64,000 bases of DNA from Leptospiraceae bacterium (lineage in GTDB: Bacteria; Spirochaetota; Leptospiria; Leptospirales; Leptospiraceae), in contig JACKPB010000002.1 in the NCBI GenBank assembly GCA_024233875.1, positions 372,001 to 436,000 on the forward strand, written 5' to 3'. Positions 34,725-43,625 of the stretch are shown in pieces. The first letter of the stretch is position 1; each line of letters opens with the position of its first letter. Under the pieces are notes generated by a model. It ran no database searches, had not been told where the DNA came from, and saw only the letters and a list, made by a program, of their open reading frames with translations. Position numbers and translations under genes: made by a program.

Positions 34725-36098
34725 TTAAATATGATAAATATTCGGACCTTCATGAATATTCTTATTGTTTTGTTTTAAATTTCTATTCAGAAAAACTGAA
34801 ACAATATACAAATTGATTAAATTTCCTATCAAATGAATGTAAGAAAAGATAATTCCAAAATATTCCAATTGATTGTAAGGATACAAATGATTGATGGAAA
34901 GTAGGATCAGAGAAGAAGCAAATAAAAAAAGTAAGAAGTAGTCTTCCTTCTTGTATTCCTGAATTCGAATCAATTTGAAGAGCAAAACAATATTGACCGG
35001 AATCAAAAGTACTTTGTGATGCACCCAGGAAATCGGAGAAATCAGGAGTATGCAGTTTGTATAAAGACTGAAGAGGAGAAGATTGTTTGCTGTGCTATTC
35101 TTCAGATGCATGGATTGAAAAGATTTAAGTAAGACATAGAACAAAATCAAAAGATTCACCAGAAAAGCAGATATTTTCCCGAACAAAGGCGCATCGATCA
35201 ATACCTTTGTACCAAAATGAGGATCCATAAAGTCCATAACAAACAATCTATAGAAGAAACCTTTGATTGTTTGATTGTGAGCGATTGATATCGGCCAGGA
35301 AAGAAATTGAATTTTATCAGAAGTTAGAAATCCCAATAAGAGATTTTTGATATAGTTCAGGTGTAACTCTAATCCAAAACTAATTATACTTATAAGAGAA
35401 AAAATACCAATGAAGAGTAGGGTGTAGAAAATGTTTTTGTACTCTTTTTTGAAAAAGAAAAATACAAGAAAGAGAACCGGATTCAGTTTCATCAGGATAG
35501 CTATCGCCATAGAGAATCCGCTTAGAATAGGATTTTCAATGAATAGTACACTAATGACTATTAAGAACATTGCCAGAATATTGATTTGTCCATTTAGAAA
35601 ATCATTCTGAATTGGCCAAAATCTGGCAAAGAGTGTTAGAACGAGACCGCAGAAAAATATATAGGTATTTCTATCTATTTTGATTTCAGTCTGGTACCTG
35701 GTGACGTAGCCAATCGTCATAAAAATGGTGACCAAATAGAGAAAGTATTTGAAATGGGAAAAATATTTCTGGGCAGTCAGAATGTCCGTTTGAATAAACA
35801 ATTGAGTCAAGATAAGAAAGGGTGGAGGGTAGTGGATCGATCTATAGACTGTGTATGGAATAGAATTCAACTCTGAATACAATTTGATGTTCTCTGATTC
35901 ATAAGGATCCAATCCGGCTTCCACTACTTTCCCGGTTACATAATATGCAGGAAAGTCCATCTGTAGTTCGGAATCAGCCGATCGTACTACAGAGTTTTCA
36001 AATCGCAAATGAACACTGAGTCCGAGAATCAACAGTAAGATTGAAATTACTTTAAAAGCAAACTTATCCTGATTTTCTTTAATGAACCTTAGAAACAT
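34725..36098 (-). CDS. GT87-family (DUF2029) membrane glycosyltransferase
   Basis: A polytopic GT-C-type protein of 457 residues with about ten membrane segments. After TM1, the periplasmic loop contains MDFPAYYVTGKVVEAGLDPY, the hallmark of GT87/DUF2029 polyprenyl-phosphate-sugar transferases. It likely transfers a sugar from a lipid carrier to a glycan outside the cytoplasmic membrane. Its ATG directly abuts the stop codon of the preceding GT-C gene. It is the last gene of a five-gene minus-strand run. Confidence 0.82.
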   Translation of the reverse strand: MFLRFIKENQDKFAFKVISILLLILGLSVHLRFENSVVRSADSELQMDFPAYYVTGKVVEAGLDPYESENIKLYSELNSIPYTVYRSIHYPPPFLILTQLFIQTDILTAQKYFSHFKYFLYLVTIFMTIGYVTRYQTEIKIDRNTYIFFCGLVLTLFARFWPIQNDFLNGQINILAMFLIVISVLFIENPILSGFSMAIAILMKLNPVLFLVFFFFKKEYKNIFYTLLFIGIFSLISIISFGLELHLNYIKNLLLGFLTSDKIQFLSWPISIAHNQTIKGFFYRLFVMDFMDPHFGTKVLIDAPLFGKISAFLVNLLILFYVLLKSFQSMHLKNSTANNLLLFSLYTNCILLISPISWVHHKVLLIPVNIVLLFKLIRIQEYKKEDYFLLFLFASSLILLSINHLYPYNQLEYFGIIFSYIHLIGNLINLYIVSVFLNRNLKQNNKNIHEGPNIYHI

Positions 36099-37844
36099 TT
36101 ACTGCCAGCAAAATTCTTTATTGTACCTTTGTGGGTCAAATTCGTATTGTATGGGGAGATTTTCTATTGATTCGCCGGATTGAGATTCAAGCATTTGAAG
36201 TCTGGCCAGGAGTTTTTTGTCTTCCGGGGATGAACCGGATTTGAGTTCTGAATACAGTTTCTTTAGAAATTTTATTCTGGTTTCATAATCTTCCGGTCCG
36301 AGGCTGGCCAGAAAATTTCTATTCAAGCGCAGAATCACACCGTATTTGGTGTTCATGATTCGATCATAACGTTCATCATCCAAAGAACAGAAGATTGCTT
36401 TTTTTTGTATTACCTGTTCTATACTGATACTTCTCTCATGCCCGACTCTATCATGAACAGACTTCTTACCTGATTTGGCTATATCCTTATCTGTCAGTCC
36501 GAGTTCATCTATGAGTATGACATCGGGTCCTGAGGCTACACCAAAGTATCCCAAACCCACACCTTTCTCCAAACATTTGGCCTCTGTGACTGAGTTTGTG
36601 ATTATGAATTCATCTTCGCCCAAACATTTTTGAAGATCCTTGTATTCGAGACCTTTCAGAAACCATTCATGTTTGATTCCGGAAACGATTTCTTTCACTC
36701 CGGAGTAAACGCCCTTGGTGTAGGCTTTGCGTTCATTGACCACACCGAACTTTACCAGAGGATAGTTTGATTTTTCCAAGATAAGAAAGGATGCGATTAA
36801 GATGAGAACCAGGTTGAGTTTAAATTGCCATTTTGGGGTCAATCTGTCTTTAAAAAATTGATTCACGATTTGATCGAAAGCAAACAGGGCAATCACAAAG
36901 TAAGGGAGTAGCAACCGAAATCCCATGAAATCTCCACCAACCCGAATGATGTAGTGGGCGACAAATGCAGAAAGGAATAGCTCTCTCCAGGGAAGAGTCT
37001 TGAGTTCAGGAACTCTGGAGTCGTGAAAGTAGGAATAAACAGTGTATCCAACAAATCCGATCAGTGTAAGAACGGTAAATTTGGAATAGTAAACAAAGTG
37101 GAAGAGATATTTGAATCCATCATAGTATCTGGATTTACTTCCCGATTTGGCATAAAAGGTATTGGTGAAAATGTCATGGTAGTATGCATATCGAAATATA
37201 TGATATCCAACTGCAAAAATCAGAACTGCCAAACCGAATCGGAATATCCATTGGAAGTTGGGACTCTTTCTTTCCTCGAGAATCTTCCAGAAGAAAAAGA
37301 ATGGAATGAGAAGACCCATCTCAGGTCGGGTGTGATACAAACAGGAAATGATCGTTCCTAAGAGGAATGGAGAGTCTAATTTCTTTTCAAAGTTGAGCCA
37401 GGTGAGTAGGGAGAGCAAAAAAAATGTCAGGGGAAATTCCAGACCCGAGGTAGAGAAATCCCGAAACCCCTCATGAGAAACCAGAATTGCAGGAAAAATC
37501 CAAAGGAGGTAACCCTTCTTGAGTTTTAAGTAGGTAAAGATTCCAAGTCCGGAGAGAATGAGAAGAAATCCTAACAAAATTGAGCCCTGATGAAAATGGA
37601 TTCCCAATGAGTGGACGATGAGAACTAAAAATAACCAATAAGGGTGGGTGAATCCTTCAACCCTATCATTCTTGTTGAATACGAGACCATTGCCCGCAAA
37701 CAATTGATCAATGTATCGAAAGGAAATGTAAGAATCTTCAGACAACCAAATTCTACTACTGATTCCAAAAATTGCCAGGAGAAAGAGAATTAAAATCCAT
37801 ATTGAAGATTGGCGGGAAATCTTCACGTCCTGAAATAGTTTCAT
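36099..37844 (-). CDS. GT-C-type membrane glycosyltransferase, ZomB/AftB-like
   Basis: A 581-residue protein with about ten membrane segments in the first 370 residues and a soluble C-terminal domain. The first loop reads SEDSYISFRYIDQLFAGNG, followed by RVEGFTHPYW, the layout of GT-C enzymes annotated as ZomB or AftB-like arabinofuranosyltransferases. SE-D in place of the usual DD motif is a minor variant. It probably adds a sugar to an envelope polysaccharide. It overlaps the shikimate-kinase gene by four bases and abuts the GT87 gene. Confidence 0.75.
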   Translation of the reverse strand: MKLFQDVKISRQSSIWILILFLLAIFGISSRIWLSEDSYISFRYIDQLFAGNGLVFNKNDRVEGFTHPYWLFLVLIVHSLGIHFHQGSILLGFLLILSGLGIFTYLKLKKGYLLWIFPAILVSHEGFRDFSTSGLEFPLTFFLLSLLTWLNFEKKLDSPFLLGTIISCLYHTRPEMGLLIPFFFFWKILEERKSPNFQWIFRFGLAVLIFAVGYHIFRYAYYHDIFTNTFYAKSGSKSRYYDGFKYLFHFVYYSKFTVLTLIGFVGYTVYSYFHDSRVPELKTLPWRELFLSAFVAHYIIRVGGDFMGFRLLLPYFVIALFAFDQIVNQFFKDRLTPKWQFKLNLVLILIASFLILEKSNYPLVKFGVVNERKAYTKGVYSGVKEIVSGIKHEWFLKGLEYKDLQKCLGEDEFIITNSVTEAKCLEKGVGLGYFGVASGPDVILIDELGLTDKDIAKSGKKSVHDRVGHERSISIEQVIQKKAIFCSLDDERYDRIMNTKYGVILRLNRNFLASLGPEDYETRIKFLKKLYSELKSGSSPEDKKLLARLQMLESQSGESIENLPIQYEFDPQRYNKEFCWQ

Positions 37845-38386
37845 TTGGGTTCCAGTTTCCCCAGCTTTTCCTGAATTCGAAATGCAATTTCTTCCGGAGA
37901 TTCATTTTTTATGTGAATAGAGAAATGGGCGAGTGAGTCGTAGTGAGGATTTCTTTTCTTAAGAATCTGTGAATATGTTTCTACTTCACTTAGATTGGGT
38001 CGATTGCTCGTTCTGCTCATTTTGTTTACCAAATACTCCGTATCTCGGGACAATCTGATAATAGTGAAATTTTTCTTTAGAATCTCTGTCTTACGGGTAC
38101 TCAGAATTTCTTTCCCATCTGAGTCCAGGTCGAAGAGTATTCCACCTCCACAATCAAGGATAAGATCTCTGGAGTCCTGTAGTTTTAGAAGAATAGAATG
38201 TTCTAGATCTCTAAACTTCCTCCAGTCCTGATTGTTGCTTTTGATGTACTCTGAGATGGATATTCCACCGGCCTCATAGGTTGCTATCATATCTGTTGAG
38301 ATGACTGTCATTCCGGTGAGTTTGGAAAGTTTACGGGAAATTTTTGATTTTCCGACTCCCCGGGGTCCGATCAACGCAATATTCAA
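37841..38386 (-). CDS. aroK: Shikimate kinase
   Basis: A 181-residue P-loop kinase that phosphorylates shikimate in aromatic amino-acid synthesis. Walker A is GPRGVGKS (residues 7-14). D32 (STDMIA), R59 with E62 (FRDLE) and GGG (80-82) fit the substrate site, and SNRPNL is the lid arginine region. The start is TTG. It is unusual to find aroK between an HDOD gene and glycosyltransferase genes, with a four-base overlap to the next. Other small-molecule kinases of this fold (gluconate kinase) are less likely because of the FR..E and GGG motifs. Confidence 0.85.
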   Translation of the reverse strand: MNIALIGPRGVGKSKISRKLSKLTGMTVISTDMIATYEAGGISISEYIKSNNQDWRKFRDLEHSILLKLQDSRDLILDCGGGILFDLDSDGKEILSTRKTEILKKNFTIIRLSRDTEYLVNKMSRTSNRPNLSEVETYSQILKKRNPHYDSLAHFSIHIKNESPEEIAFRIQEKLGKLEPK

Positions 38387-38394
38387 AACCAGCC

Positions 38395-39246
38395 TCAGCC
38401 TGTTTGCAATTCATTAAGACTTTTTTGGATTTCCGGTAAATGGGTGAATATGACTTCCAAGTCTTTGTCTGTCATTCCGGTTTGTTCCATAGCAAAGGGA
38501 GAAAGTTCTTGATTGATTCCTCCTATGTCTATACCAATACCCGAAACAATAGCAATGGTATTTGCGATGTGAACAATAGAGACGAGAACAGGGTATTTTT
38601 CAGATTTTTCCGGATTGTGGTGGTAGCTGACTACTTCTGTGAGTTCTTCCGGAAAGTTCCAAATCTTTAGAACTTTGGAACCGATTTCCTGGTGGTCGTA
38701 GCCGAAATGCTTTCTTTCGATCTCTGTGAATGTAGTGTTTACATTTTTTAGTTCTTCTCTTATCTCAAAAAGCTTCATAGGGAAAAACTGAGTTAAAATA
38801 ACTTTTCCGATATCGTGAAGGAGGCCTGAGGTGAACGCCAAATCCTTTGCTATCGGTAGCTTTTTCATGATAGCTATCTTTCCTGAGAGTTCAGCTACAA
38901 TCAAAGAGTGCATCCACATTTCTTCGGATTCGAGTTGGTATCCTTTGAGATCCTTGTTGAGAACTGTCTTGGAAGCACTCAGTAGAACGATCTCTTTAAC
39001 GGTCTGGATTCCTAAAGTCATGAGGGATTCCTGAACCGTGCGGATAGGCTTACTGGCTCTATAGTATGCAGAATTGGATAATTTGATGATAGATGCTGTG
39101 ATAGATGGATCTTTGGATATTTCTAATGCAAGATCATTGATAGAAACTCCAGGATCCTGAACCAGTTTGAGAACATTGACAACAACATTCGACATCTGCG
39201 GAAGCTTGGTGAGGTCTTTTAATAGTAAATCTATTTGATCTTTCAT
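38395..39246 (-). CDS. HDOD-domain signalling protein
   Basis: A 283-residue HDOD protein. LPQMSNVVVNVLKLVQD opens the domain, and LLHDIGKVIL near residue 142 keeps an HD-GxK-like motif seen in many HDOD members. Such proteins lack proven phosphodiesterase activity and act in signalling. It lies six bases after cheD and eight bases before aroK, so it is probably expressed with CheD and linked to chemotaxis or motility control. Confidence 0.87.
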   Translation of the reverse strand: MKDQIDLLLKDLTKLPQMSNVVVNVLKLVQDPGVSINDLALEISKDPSITASIIKLSNSAYYRASKPIRTVQESLMTLGIQTVKEIVLLSASKTVLNKDLKGYQLESEEMWMHSLIVAELSGKIAIMKKLPIAKDLAFTSGLLHDIGKVILTQFFPMKLFEIREELKNVNTTFTEIERKHFGYDHQEIGSKVLKIWNFPEELTEVVSYHHNPEKSEKYPVLVSIVHIANTIAIVSGIGIDIGGINQELSPFAMEQTGMTDKDLEVIFTHLPEIQKSLNELQTG

Positions 39247-39252
39247 AGAATC

Positions 39253-39759
39253 TTATCTTACCTTATATAGGTATTTTTCCATACCAGCCTTTTTTAAAAG
39301 AATCCTTCCATCATCAAGAAAAAGTGTGATTGTCCTTCCTTCATGACCTCCGGTATCCTCTACGATCAATGGAATCCTTTGTTCTGATAGAATCTCTTTC
39401 ACAATGTTTATATTGTTTTCGCCTATATTTTGTAGGAATTGAGAAGAGATATTCTTAAACATGGAGGCTCCACCAAAAATCCGGGCCGAATAGGTACCAT
39501 GTTTGCAGCCTTCTGATTCGAAGGATTTGATCAATTTTGGGATCGCTGTCTCTGCGTACTTTCCTGGATTTTTCACTTTGTCTTTACCCATTGGGTCTTT
39601 TGCTAGCATGATGTGAGAGATTGCACCAATCTTACTGTCCGGTTGATAAAAAACGATCCCTATGCAGGATCCCAATGTAGTACGCAGGATATTCGGTGAT
39701 TTGGAAATCATAATATCTGAAATACCGACATTGATTAGTTTAGAGTCTCTACTTAGCAT
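39253..39759 (-). CDS. cheD: Chemoreceptor glutamine deamidase CheD
   Basis: A 168-residue CheD. The catalytic cysteine is C32 in TTLGSCIGI, with H49 in AISHIML; RIFGGASMF near residue 95 is the third family motif. It deamidates glutamines of chemoreceptors such as the MCP at 17 kb and can cooperate with CheC/CheX. No cheR, cheB or cheC lies in the window. It leads the five-gene minus-strand run. Confidence 0.93.
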   Translation of the reverse strand: MLSRDSKLINVGISDIMISKSPNILRTTLGSCIGIVFYQPDSKIGAISHIMLAKDPMGKDKVKNPGKYAETAIPKLIKSFESEGCKHGTYSARIFGGASMFKNISSQFLQNIGENNINIVKEILSEQRIPLIVEDTGGHEGRTITLFLDDGRILLKKAGMEKYLYKVR

Positions 39760-40007
39760 AGTTAACGGGTATTTGGTTCACTGAGGGCTAAACCTACCGT
39801 TGGGGATTCTCAATTCGCTTGAATGGAAAAAAAACAAAATCCCTGAAGAACCAATATATAACGTAGATTGAAGCACTAAGAATAATAGTAAAGAAAAAAT
39901 ATTCAAAAAAAATCAAAAATAAACCTCCTGCATTCTGTTGAATTTTAGAGTTTGATGGGAAATTTGCTTCCCATTCTAAAGGTAAAGAAATTTTAGTTAA
40001 GGTAGTT

Positions 40008-41198
40008 ATGGAAGAACAAAAGATAGAAGACCTACTTGCAAAAGAACCAATCCGAAGATTGAAAATAAATGATTGTGAAGTCACACTTCTAGGAACTGCT
40101 CATATCTCACAAAAAAGTGTGGATGCTGTGGATATGCTGATTCGGACAGAGAATCCGGACACTGTCTGCATTGAGCTCTGCGATTCCCGTATGAAATCGG
40201 TAAAGAATCCCGAGCATTGGAAGCAGTTGGATATTTTTAAAGTGTTCAAAGATCGAAAAATGTATCTCCTTCTGGCAAGTATGATCCTTTCTTCCTTCCA
40301 GAAAAAATTGGGAAAAGGGGACATCAAACCGGGAGATGAAATGCGCAAAGCGATGACTCTCGGAGAAGAGAGAAATCTGAAGATTGTTCCGGTAGATAGA
40401 GAGATCCAAACTACACTCAGGCGCGCTTGGGGCAATGTGAGTTTCTTTTCCAAGTCCTATTTGATTTCTGCTCTAATTTCTTCACTTTTAGTAAAAGAAG
40501 ATGTTTCTGATGAAAAGATCGAAGAGATGAAATCCGACGACATGTTGAATGATCTCTTCTCCCAACTTCCCCATAAATTTGATCAGATCAAAAAAGTGAT
40601 CATAGACGAGAGGGATCAGTTCCTGGCTCAAAAGATTCGTGATGCATCCAAAGATTCGAAGAAGCTTCTGGCAGTTGTGGGGGCGGGGCACCTCAAGGGA
40701 ATCATGGACTATATTGAGACCGATCGGGAGATTCATGAACTCGATGAAATTCCAAAACCCGGATTTTTTAGCAAAATCAGTTACTTCATCCTTCCGGCAA
40801 TCATCCTCTCACTTCTCGCGTATACCGTCTACGATCTGGGTGCGGGGGCAGGTTTGGAGTTGGTGTACAGCTGGATTTTGGTCAAAGGTACACTTTCTGC
40901 TCTGGGGGCCTTGATTGCTCTGGCTCATCCATACTCCATTCTTCTAGCATTTCTGGCCGCTCCCATCGGAAATTTCAATCCGATCATCAAGCCGGGTTGG
41001 GTGGCGGCACTCTGTGAGTCCTGGTTGAGAAAGCCTCTGGTTGAAGATTTTGAAAAGATTGCGGATGATTCCGAACATTTTTCCGGATATTGGAAGAATC
41101 GTGTGATACGAATCTTCCTGGTTTTGTTGCTTCCTCAGCTCGGGAGTAGCATCGGGACTTTTATTGTGACTATGAAAGGTTTTCGGGAATTGCTGTAA
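40008..41198 (+). CDS. TraB/PrgY-family membrane protein
   Basis: A 396-residue TraB-family protein. The N-terminal domain has LLGTAHISQKSVD, PDTVCIELCDSR, LKIVPVDREIQTTL and LAVVGAGHLKGI, all hallmark motifs of the TIKI-like fold with metal-binding His and Glu. The last 140 residues hold about four membrane segments (SYFILPAIILSLLAYTVYD split here). PrgY in enterococci lowers pheromone activity; other bacterial members are presumed proteases of unknown substrate. It diverges from cheD and ends in front of a strong hairpin. Confidence 0.9.
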   Translation: MEEQKIEDLLAKEPIRRLKINDCEVTLLGTAHISQKSVDAVDMLIRTENPDTVCIELCDSRMKSVKNPEHWKQLDIFKVFKDRKMYLLLASMILSSFQKKLGKGDIKPGDEMRKAMTLGEERNLKIVPVDREIQTTLRRAWGNVSFFSKSYLISALISSLLVKEDVSDEKIEEMKSDDMLNDLFSQLPHKFDQIKKVIIDERDQFLAQKIRDASKDSKKLLAVVGAGHLKGIMDYIETDREIHELDEIPKPGFFSKISYFILPAIILSLLAYTVYDLGAGAGLELVYSWILVKGTLSALGALIALAHPYSILLAFLAAPIGNFNPIIKPGWVAALCESWLRKPLVEDFEKIADDSEHFSGYWKNRVIRIFLVLLLPQLGSSIGTFIVTMKGFRELL

Positions 41199-41208
41199 GA
41201 AAAATCTC

Positions 41209-41230
41209 CACGGGATGGAAAGATCCCGTG
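41209..41230. terminator. Bidirectional terminator hairpin
   Basis: CACGGGAT and ATCCCGTG form a perfect 8-base-pair stem with a six-base loop between converging genes. T-rich runs follow on both strands (ATTTTT at 41238-41243 on plus, GATTTTTC on minus). Confidence 0.75.
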
Positions 41231-41257
41231 AGACTGAATTTTTAGAGAGGTCGTTGC

Positions 41258-42025
41258 TTAGACAAATTTCTCGATCTTCCCCAGATATTCATCCTGTTCT
41301 TCGAGGGATTGTTGAAATTTGGTGAGTTGTTCATCCAGAAAACTGGAGTTGAAGTAGTAGCGGCAACGTTTCAGGAGATGAAAGTCATCGTAGATACCGG
41401 CCAGATTGACCACTTCTTCTGGTAGATAGGCACTGTACATCTCCTTGGTCATCTTCGAGAGATAGGGGGGGATGTCCATATGGGCAAGCTCGATAGGAGA
41501 AAGATCCTCCATGATCATAATGATCCAGTTCTGAAGAGTGAGGGCGAGCATCTTTTCCAATCGGTTTAGGTTGTCGATTTCGTTTCTGGGTTCGAGACGC
41601 TTGAAAAAGCGAAGTCTCTTTTCAATATAAGACTGTAGGATATCAAAATCAATGCTATCATTTCGAATCTCCTGCCATCTCTCTTTGAGATCATTGAAAA
41701 GATTGTGTCCGAATACAGGCTGTCCGAGTTCCATCAGATGAACTGCTGTGGGTTCAAAGATCTCCATTCTGTATTGAAACGTGGTTCGATCTCCGGAAAT
41801 CAGATCCACTTCATATTCAGTAGAATCCTTTAGAATCGAAGAGATTTCCTGAATGAAAGAACTTCTGAGCTGATCTTTTCCGTCGCCAATGAGAAAGAAA
41901 TTTATATCTGATTGGATGTTGAAATCACCTCTTTCCCGGGATCCATAAAATACAATAGAAAACGGATGGATAGATTGTATGTGTGATAATTTTTTTTGTA
42001 TGTGTTTTATCTGGTTTGGGTCCAT
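41258..42025 (-). CDS. Nucleotidyltransferase-fold protein with altered acidic site
   Basis: A 255-residue protein. The N-terminal domain is MNT/KanNT-like: FYGSRERGDFNIQSDINFF at residues 26-44. Normally this motif ends SDxDL; here the second aspartate is N42, so metal binding may be reduced and it may not be an active transferase. The C-terminal half is helical, resembling an HEPN-like partner domain fused to the transferase. A small protein gene lies directly upstream, one base away, reminiscent of MNT/HEPN pairs, but the small protein is not HEPN-like. Role unknown. Confidence 0.72.
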   Translation of the reverse strand: MDPNQIKHIQKKLSHIQSIHPFSIVFYGSRERGDFNIQSDINFFLIGDGKDQLRSSFIQEISSILKDSTEYEVDLISGDRTTFQYRMEIFEPTAVHLMELGQPVFGHNLFNDLKERWQEIRNDSIDFDILQSYIEKRLRFFKRLEPRNEIDNLNRLEKMLALTLQNWIIMIMEDLSPIELAHMDIPPYLSKMTKEMYSAYLPEEVVNLAGIYDDFHLLKRCRYYFNSSFLDEQLTKFQQSLEEQDEYLGKIEKFV

Positions 42026-42026
42026 T

Positions 42027-42233
42027 TTACTCGAAGAATAACTTCATCCTTGCTAAATTTTCTAAAATTGCTTTGTATGCCTTGTCCCTATCCTCAGAGC
42101 TTCGAAAGGGTAGGGACTTTATATTGTTTAGATCATGGTAGATTATCTCTATAGTGGGGTTATTGGGATTTTTCTTAATGGTGGAAACATAATCCAAATT
42201 GATTACTTCCGTATCTCCTAGTTTTAACCACAT
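42027..42233 (-). CDS. Small protein of unknown function
   Basis: A 68-residue protein beginning MWLKLGDTEVINLDYVST. It looks like a PH-like beta sheet plus a C-terminal helix, similar in outline to DUF-type small proteins that precede other genes in Leptospira. GGAGTC lies near the ATG, and its stop abuts the nucleotidyltransferase gene, so the two are an operon. Confidence 0.6.
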   Translation of the reverse strand: MWLKLGDTEVINLDYVSTIKKNPNNPTIEIIYHDLNNIKSLPFRSSEDRDKAYKAILENLARMKLFFE

Positions 42234-42561
42234 TCCATTGACTCCTTCGCTCTACTTGGGGTTGATATTTCAAAGAATATTAAAATGAGTTTTCTTATCA
42301 TTCATTTTTTCAGTTCCCTCTCGAGAAAGAGATAGAATTTTTTCAGGTCTAAGCCCTGTTATTGAGAACTTATTGACATGCAAAATAAATTTATTATGTC
42401 CTTTATCGTTATTCATTAATTGATTAATCTGTTTAGGATAGTTAAATACTGATTGTTCAGAAATAATTAATTTAGTTCATTCTAATATACTATTGAGCTG
42501 ATTTCTGAATTCAATTGAAGGATTGCTTTACAAAAAAATGGAAGGTAAAAATTATCCTAAC
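42234..42561. other. Divergent AT-rich intergenic region
   Basis: This region separates divergent genes. It is AT-rich, without a supported gene. A TCTCGAGA palindrome is near 42320. Promoters for both sides are expected here but I cannot place them with confidence. Confidence 0.35.
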
Positions 42562-43281
42562 ATGAGTAAAAATTTGGCAATCATTCCTGCATACAACGAA
42601 GAAGAAACTATCGAAGAAGTAGTGAGGCATTCTATTCAGCACTCTGAGGTTTGTGTGGTCAACGATGCTTCCAAAGATCGAACACCGGAGATCCTGGCCG
42701 CATTGAAAAAAGAATTTCCGGATACTCTTCACATCATCCATCACGAGAAAAACACACATATCCCCGGAGGTGTTCAGGATGGGATGAAGTTTGCACTTCA
42801 GGGTGAGTATGACTATGTAGTCACGATGGATGCCGGGATGAGTCACGATCCCAATGCTCTCCCTCAGTTTTTCAATGCAGAGCACTGCGATTTGCTGATC
42901 GGAAAGCGGGAAAAGGTGGAAGGCGTTCCCCTCTATCGGAGGATGATTTCGTATCTTGCTGCCAGAGTGATGAACTATTGTATTTCGGAAGGGATATTTG
43001 ATCTCTTCGGGCCGGGGATTGCAGATTGTACTTCGGGCTTCAGGAGATATTCAAAAAAGGCATATAGTTTTATTGCAAACCAAAAGCTGGAATCGATTGC
43101 CTTTGATTTTCATATGGAAGCTCTGGCTCTTACCTATCGAAATGGTGGAAGTGTAAGAGAGATAGGGATTCACTATAAGTTTTCCAATTCCTCTTTCAAT
43201 AAGAAAGTCTTGAAGTTGGCGATAGACTTTGCTCTCAAACTATTGAAAAGAAAGTGGGGGATGGGAAGAACTTCCAATTGA
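42562..43281 (+). CDS. GT2-family glycosyltransferase
   Basis: A cytoplasmic GT-A-type enzyme of 239 residues with the start used here. It has LAIIPAYNEEETIEEVV at the N-terminus, VVNDASKDRT (nucleotide-binding aspartate), and VVTMDAGMSHDP as the DxD-like metal site. The later SGFRRYSKKAY region is typical of dolichyl-phosphate-mannose-synthase-like enzymes. It may make a polyprenyl-phosphate sugar for the GT-C enzymes nearby. Start choice is uncertain: 42562 fits the fold but lacks a ribosome site; 42538 is possible. Confidence 0.82.
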   Translation: MSKNLAIIPAYNEEETIEEVVRHSIQHSEVCVVNDASKDRTPEILAALKKEFPDTLHIIHHEKNTHIPGGVQDGMKFALQGEYDYVVTMDAGMSHDPNALPQFFNAEHCDLLIGKREKVEGVPLYRRMISYLAARVMNYCISEGIFDLFGPGIADCTSGFRRYSKKAYSFIANQKLESIAFDFHMEALALTYRNGGSVREIGIHYKFSNSSFNKKVLKLAIDFALKLLKRKWGMGRTSN

Positions 43282-43282
43282 G

Positions 43283-43299
43283 TCCTGCCCCGGGCAGGA
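43283..43299. terminator. Short GC-rich hairpin after GT2 gene
   Basis: TCCTGCC and GGCAGGA form a 7-base-pair stem with a three-base loop, starting two bases after the GT2 stop codon. There is no T-tract, so it may be a Rho-independent terminator only in part. Confidence 0.5.
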
Positions 43300-43344
43300 A
43301 AGGATTTCGATCCAGCTCAGGCAGATAGGTGGGAAAGGAACGCC

Positions 43345-43584
43345 TTAGGGGTGAGATGATTTGTTGTCACAGGAAGGTCTGATTCCCAAAAAATACAGGA
43401 TATTAGAGAGTATACAGAATCCTGTAAGGGACAGGATCACCAGATTGATACCCACAAGGAAGTTCAGGAGATAGAAATAGGAATTTACATAAGTTCCGAG
43501 GATGATCCCCGCGAGCGAGAAAACTCCTGCTACCAGATTGATGATTCTTTCCATGTGCCATTTGTCTACTTTTGCAAAGTACAT
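43345..43584 (-). CDS. DUF2892 (YgaP-like) small membrane protein
   Basis: A 79-residue inner-membrane protein with two hydrophobic segments (about residues 14-33 and 36-62). MERIINLVAGVFSLAG and the spacing match the DUF2892/YgaP transmembrane family, often found beside rhodanese and sulfide-detoxification genes. The longer start at 43584 is backed by GGAG five bases upstream. A palindromic operator lies just before it. No rhodanese gene is adjacent. Confidence 0.75.
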   Translation of the reverse strand: MYFAKVDKWHMERIINLVAGVFSLAGIILGTYVNSYFYLLNFLVGINLVILSLTGFCILSNILYFLGIRPSCDNKSSHP

Positions 43585-43598
43585 AAACTCTCCTTTTT

Positions 43599-43625
43599 GT
43601 ATACCTTATAGGGTATAGGGTATAC
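43599..43625 (-). promoter_or_regulatory. Operator-like palindromes upstream of DUF2892 gene
   Basis: GTATACC (43599-43605) is repeated in inverted form as GGTAT (43612-43616) and GGTATAC (43619-43625), giving a symmetric TATACC-N6-GGTATA site plus a third half-site. The pattern resembles CsoR/CstR-type operators (ATACCC..GGGTAT). It sits 15 bases before the gene start. Confidence 0.5.

Noticed and set aside
39794..40084. A 96-codon minus-strand frame over the start of the TraB-family gene
   Set aside because: It overlaps the well-supported plus-strand gene and has no motif or ribosome site; it is a shadow frame.
42517..42540. TTG at 42523 as start of the GT2 gene
   Set aside because: The AAGGA sequence touches the TTG directly, too close for initiation, and the added residues do not match the family.
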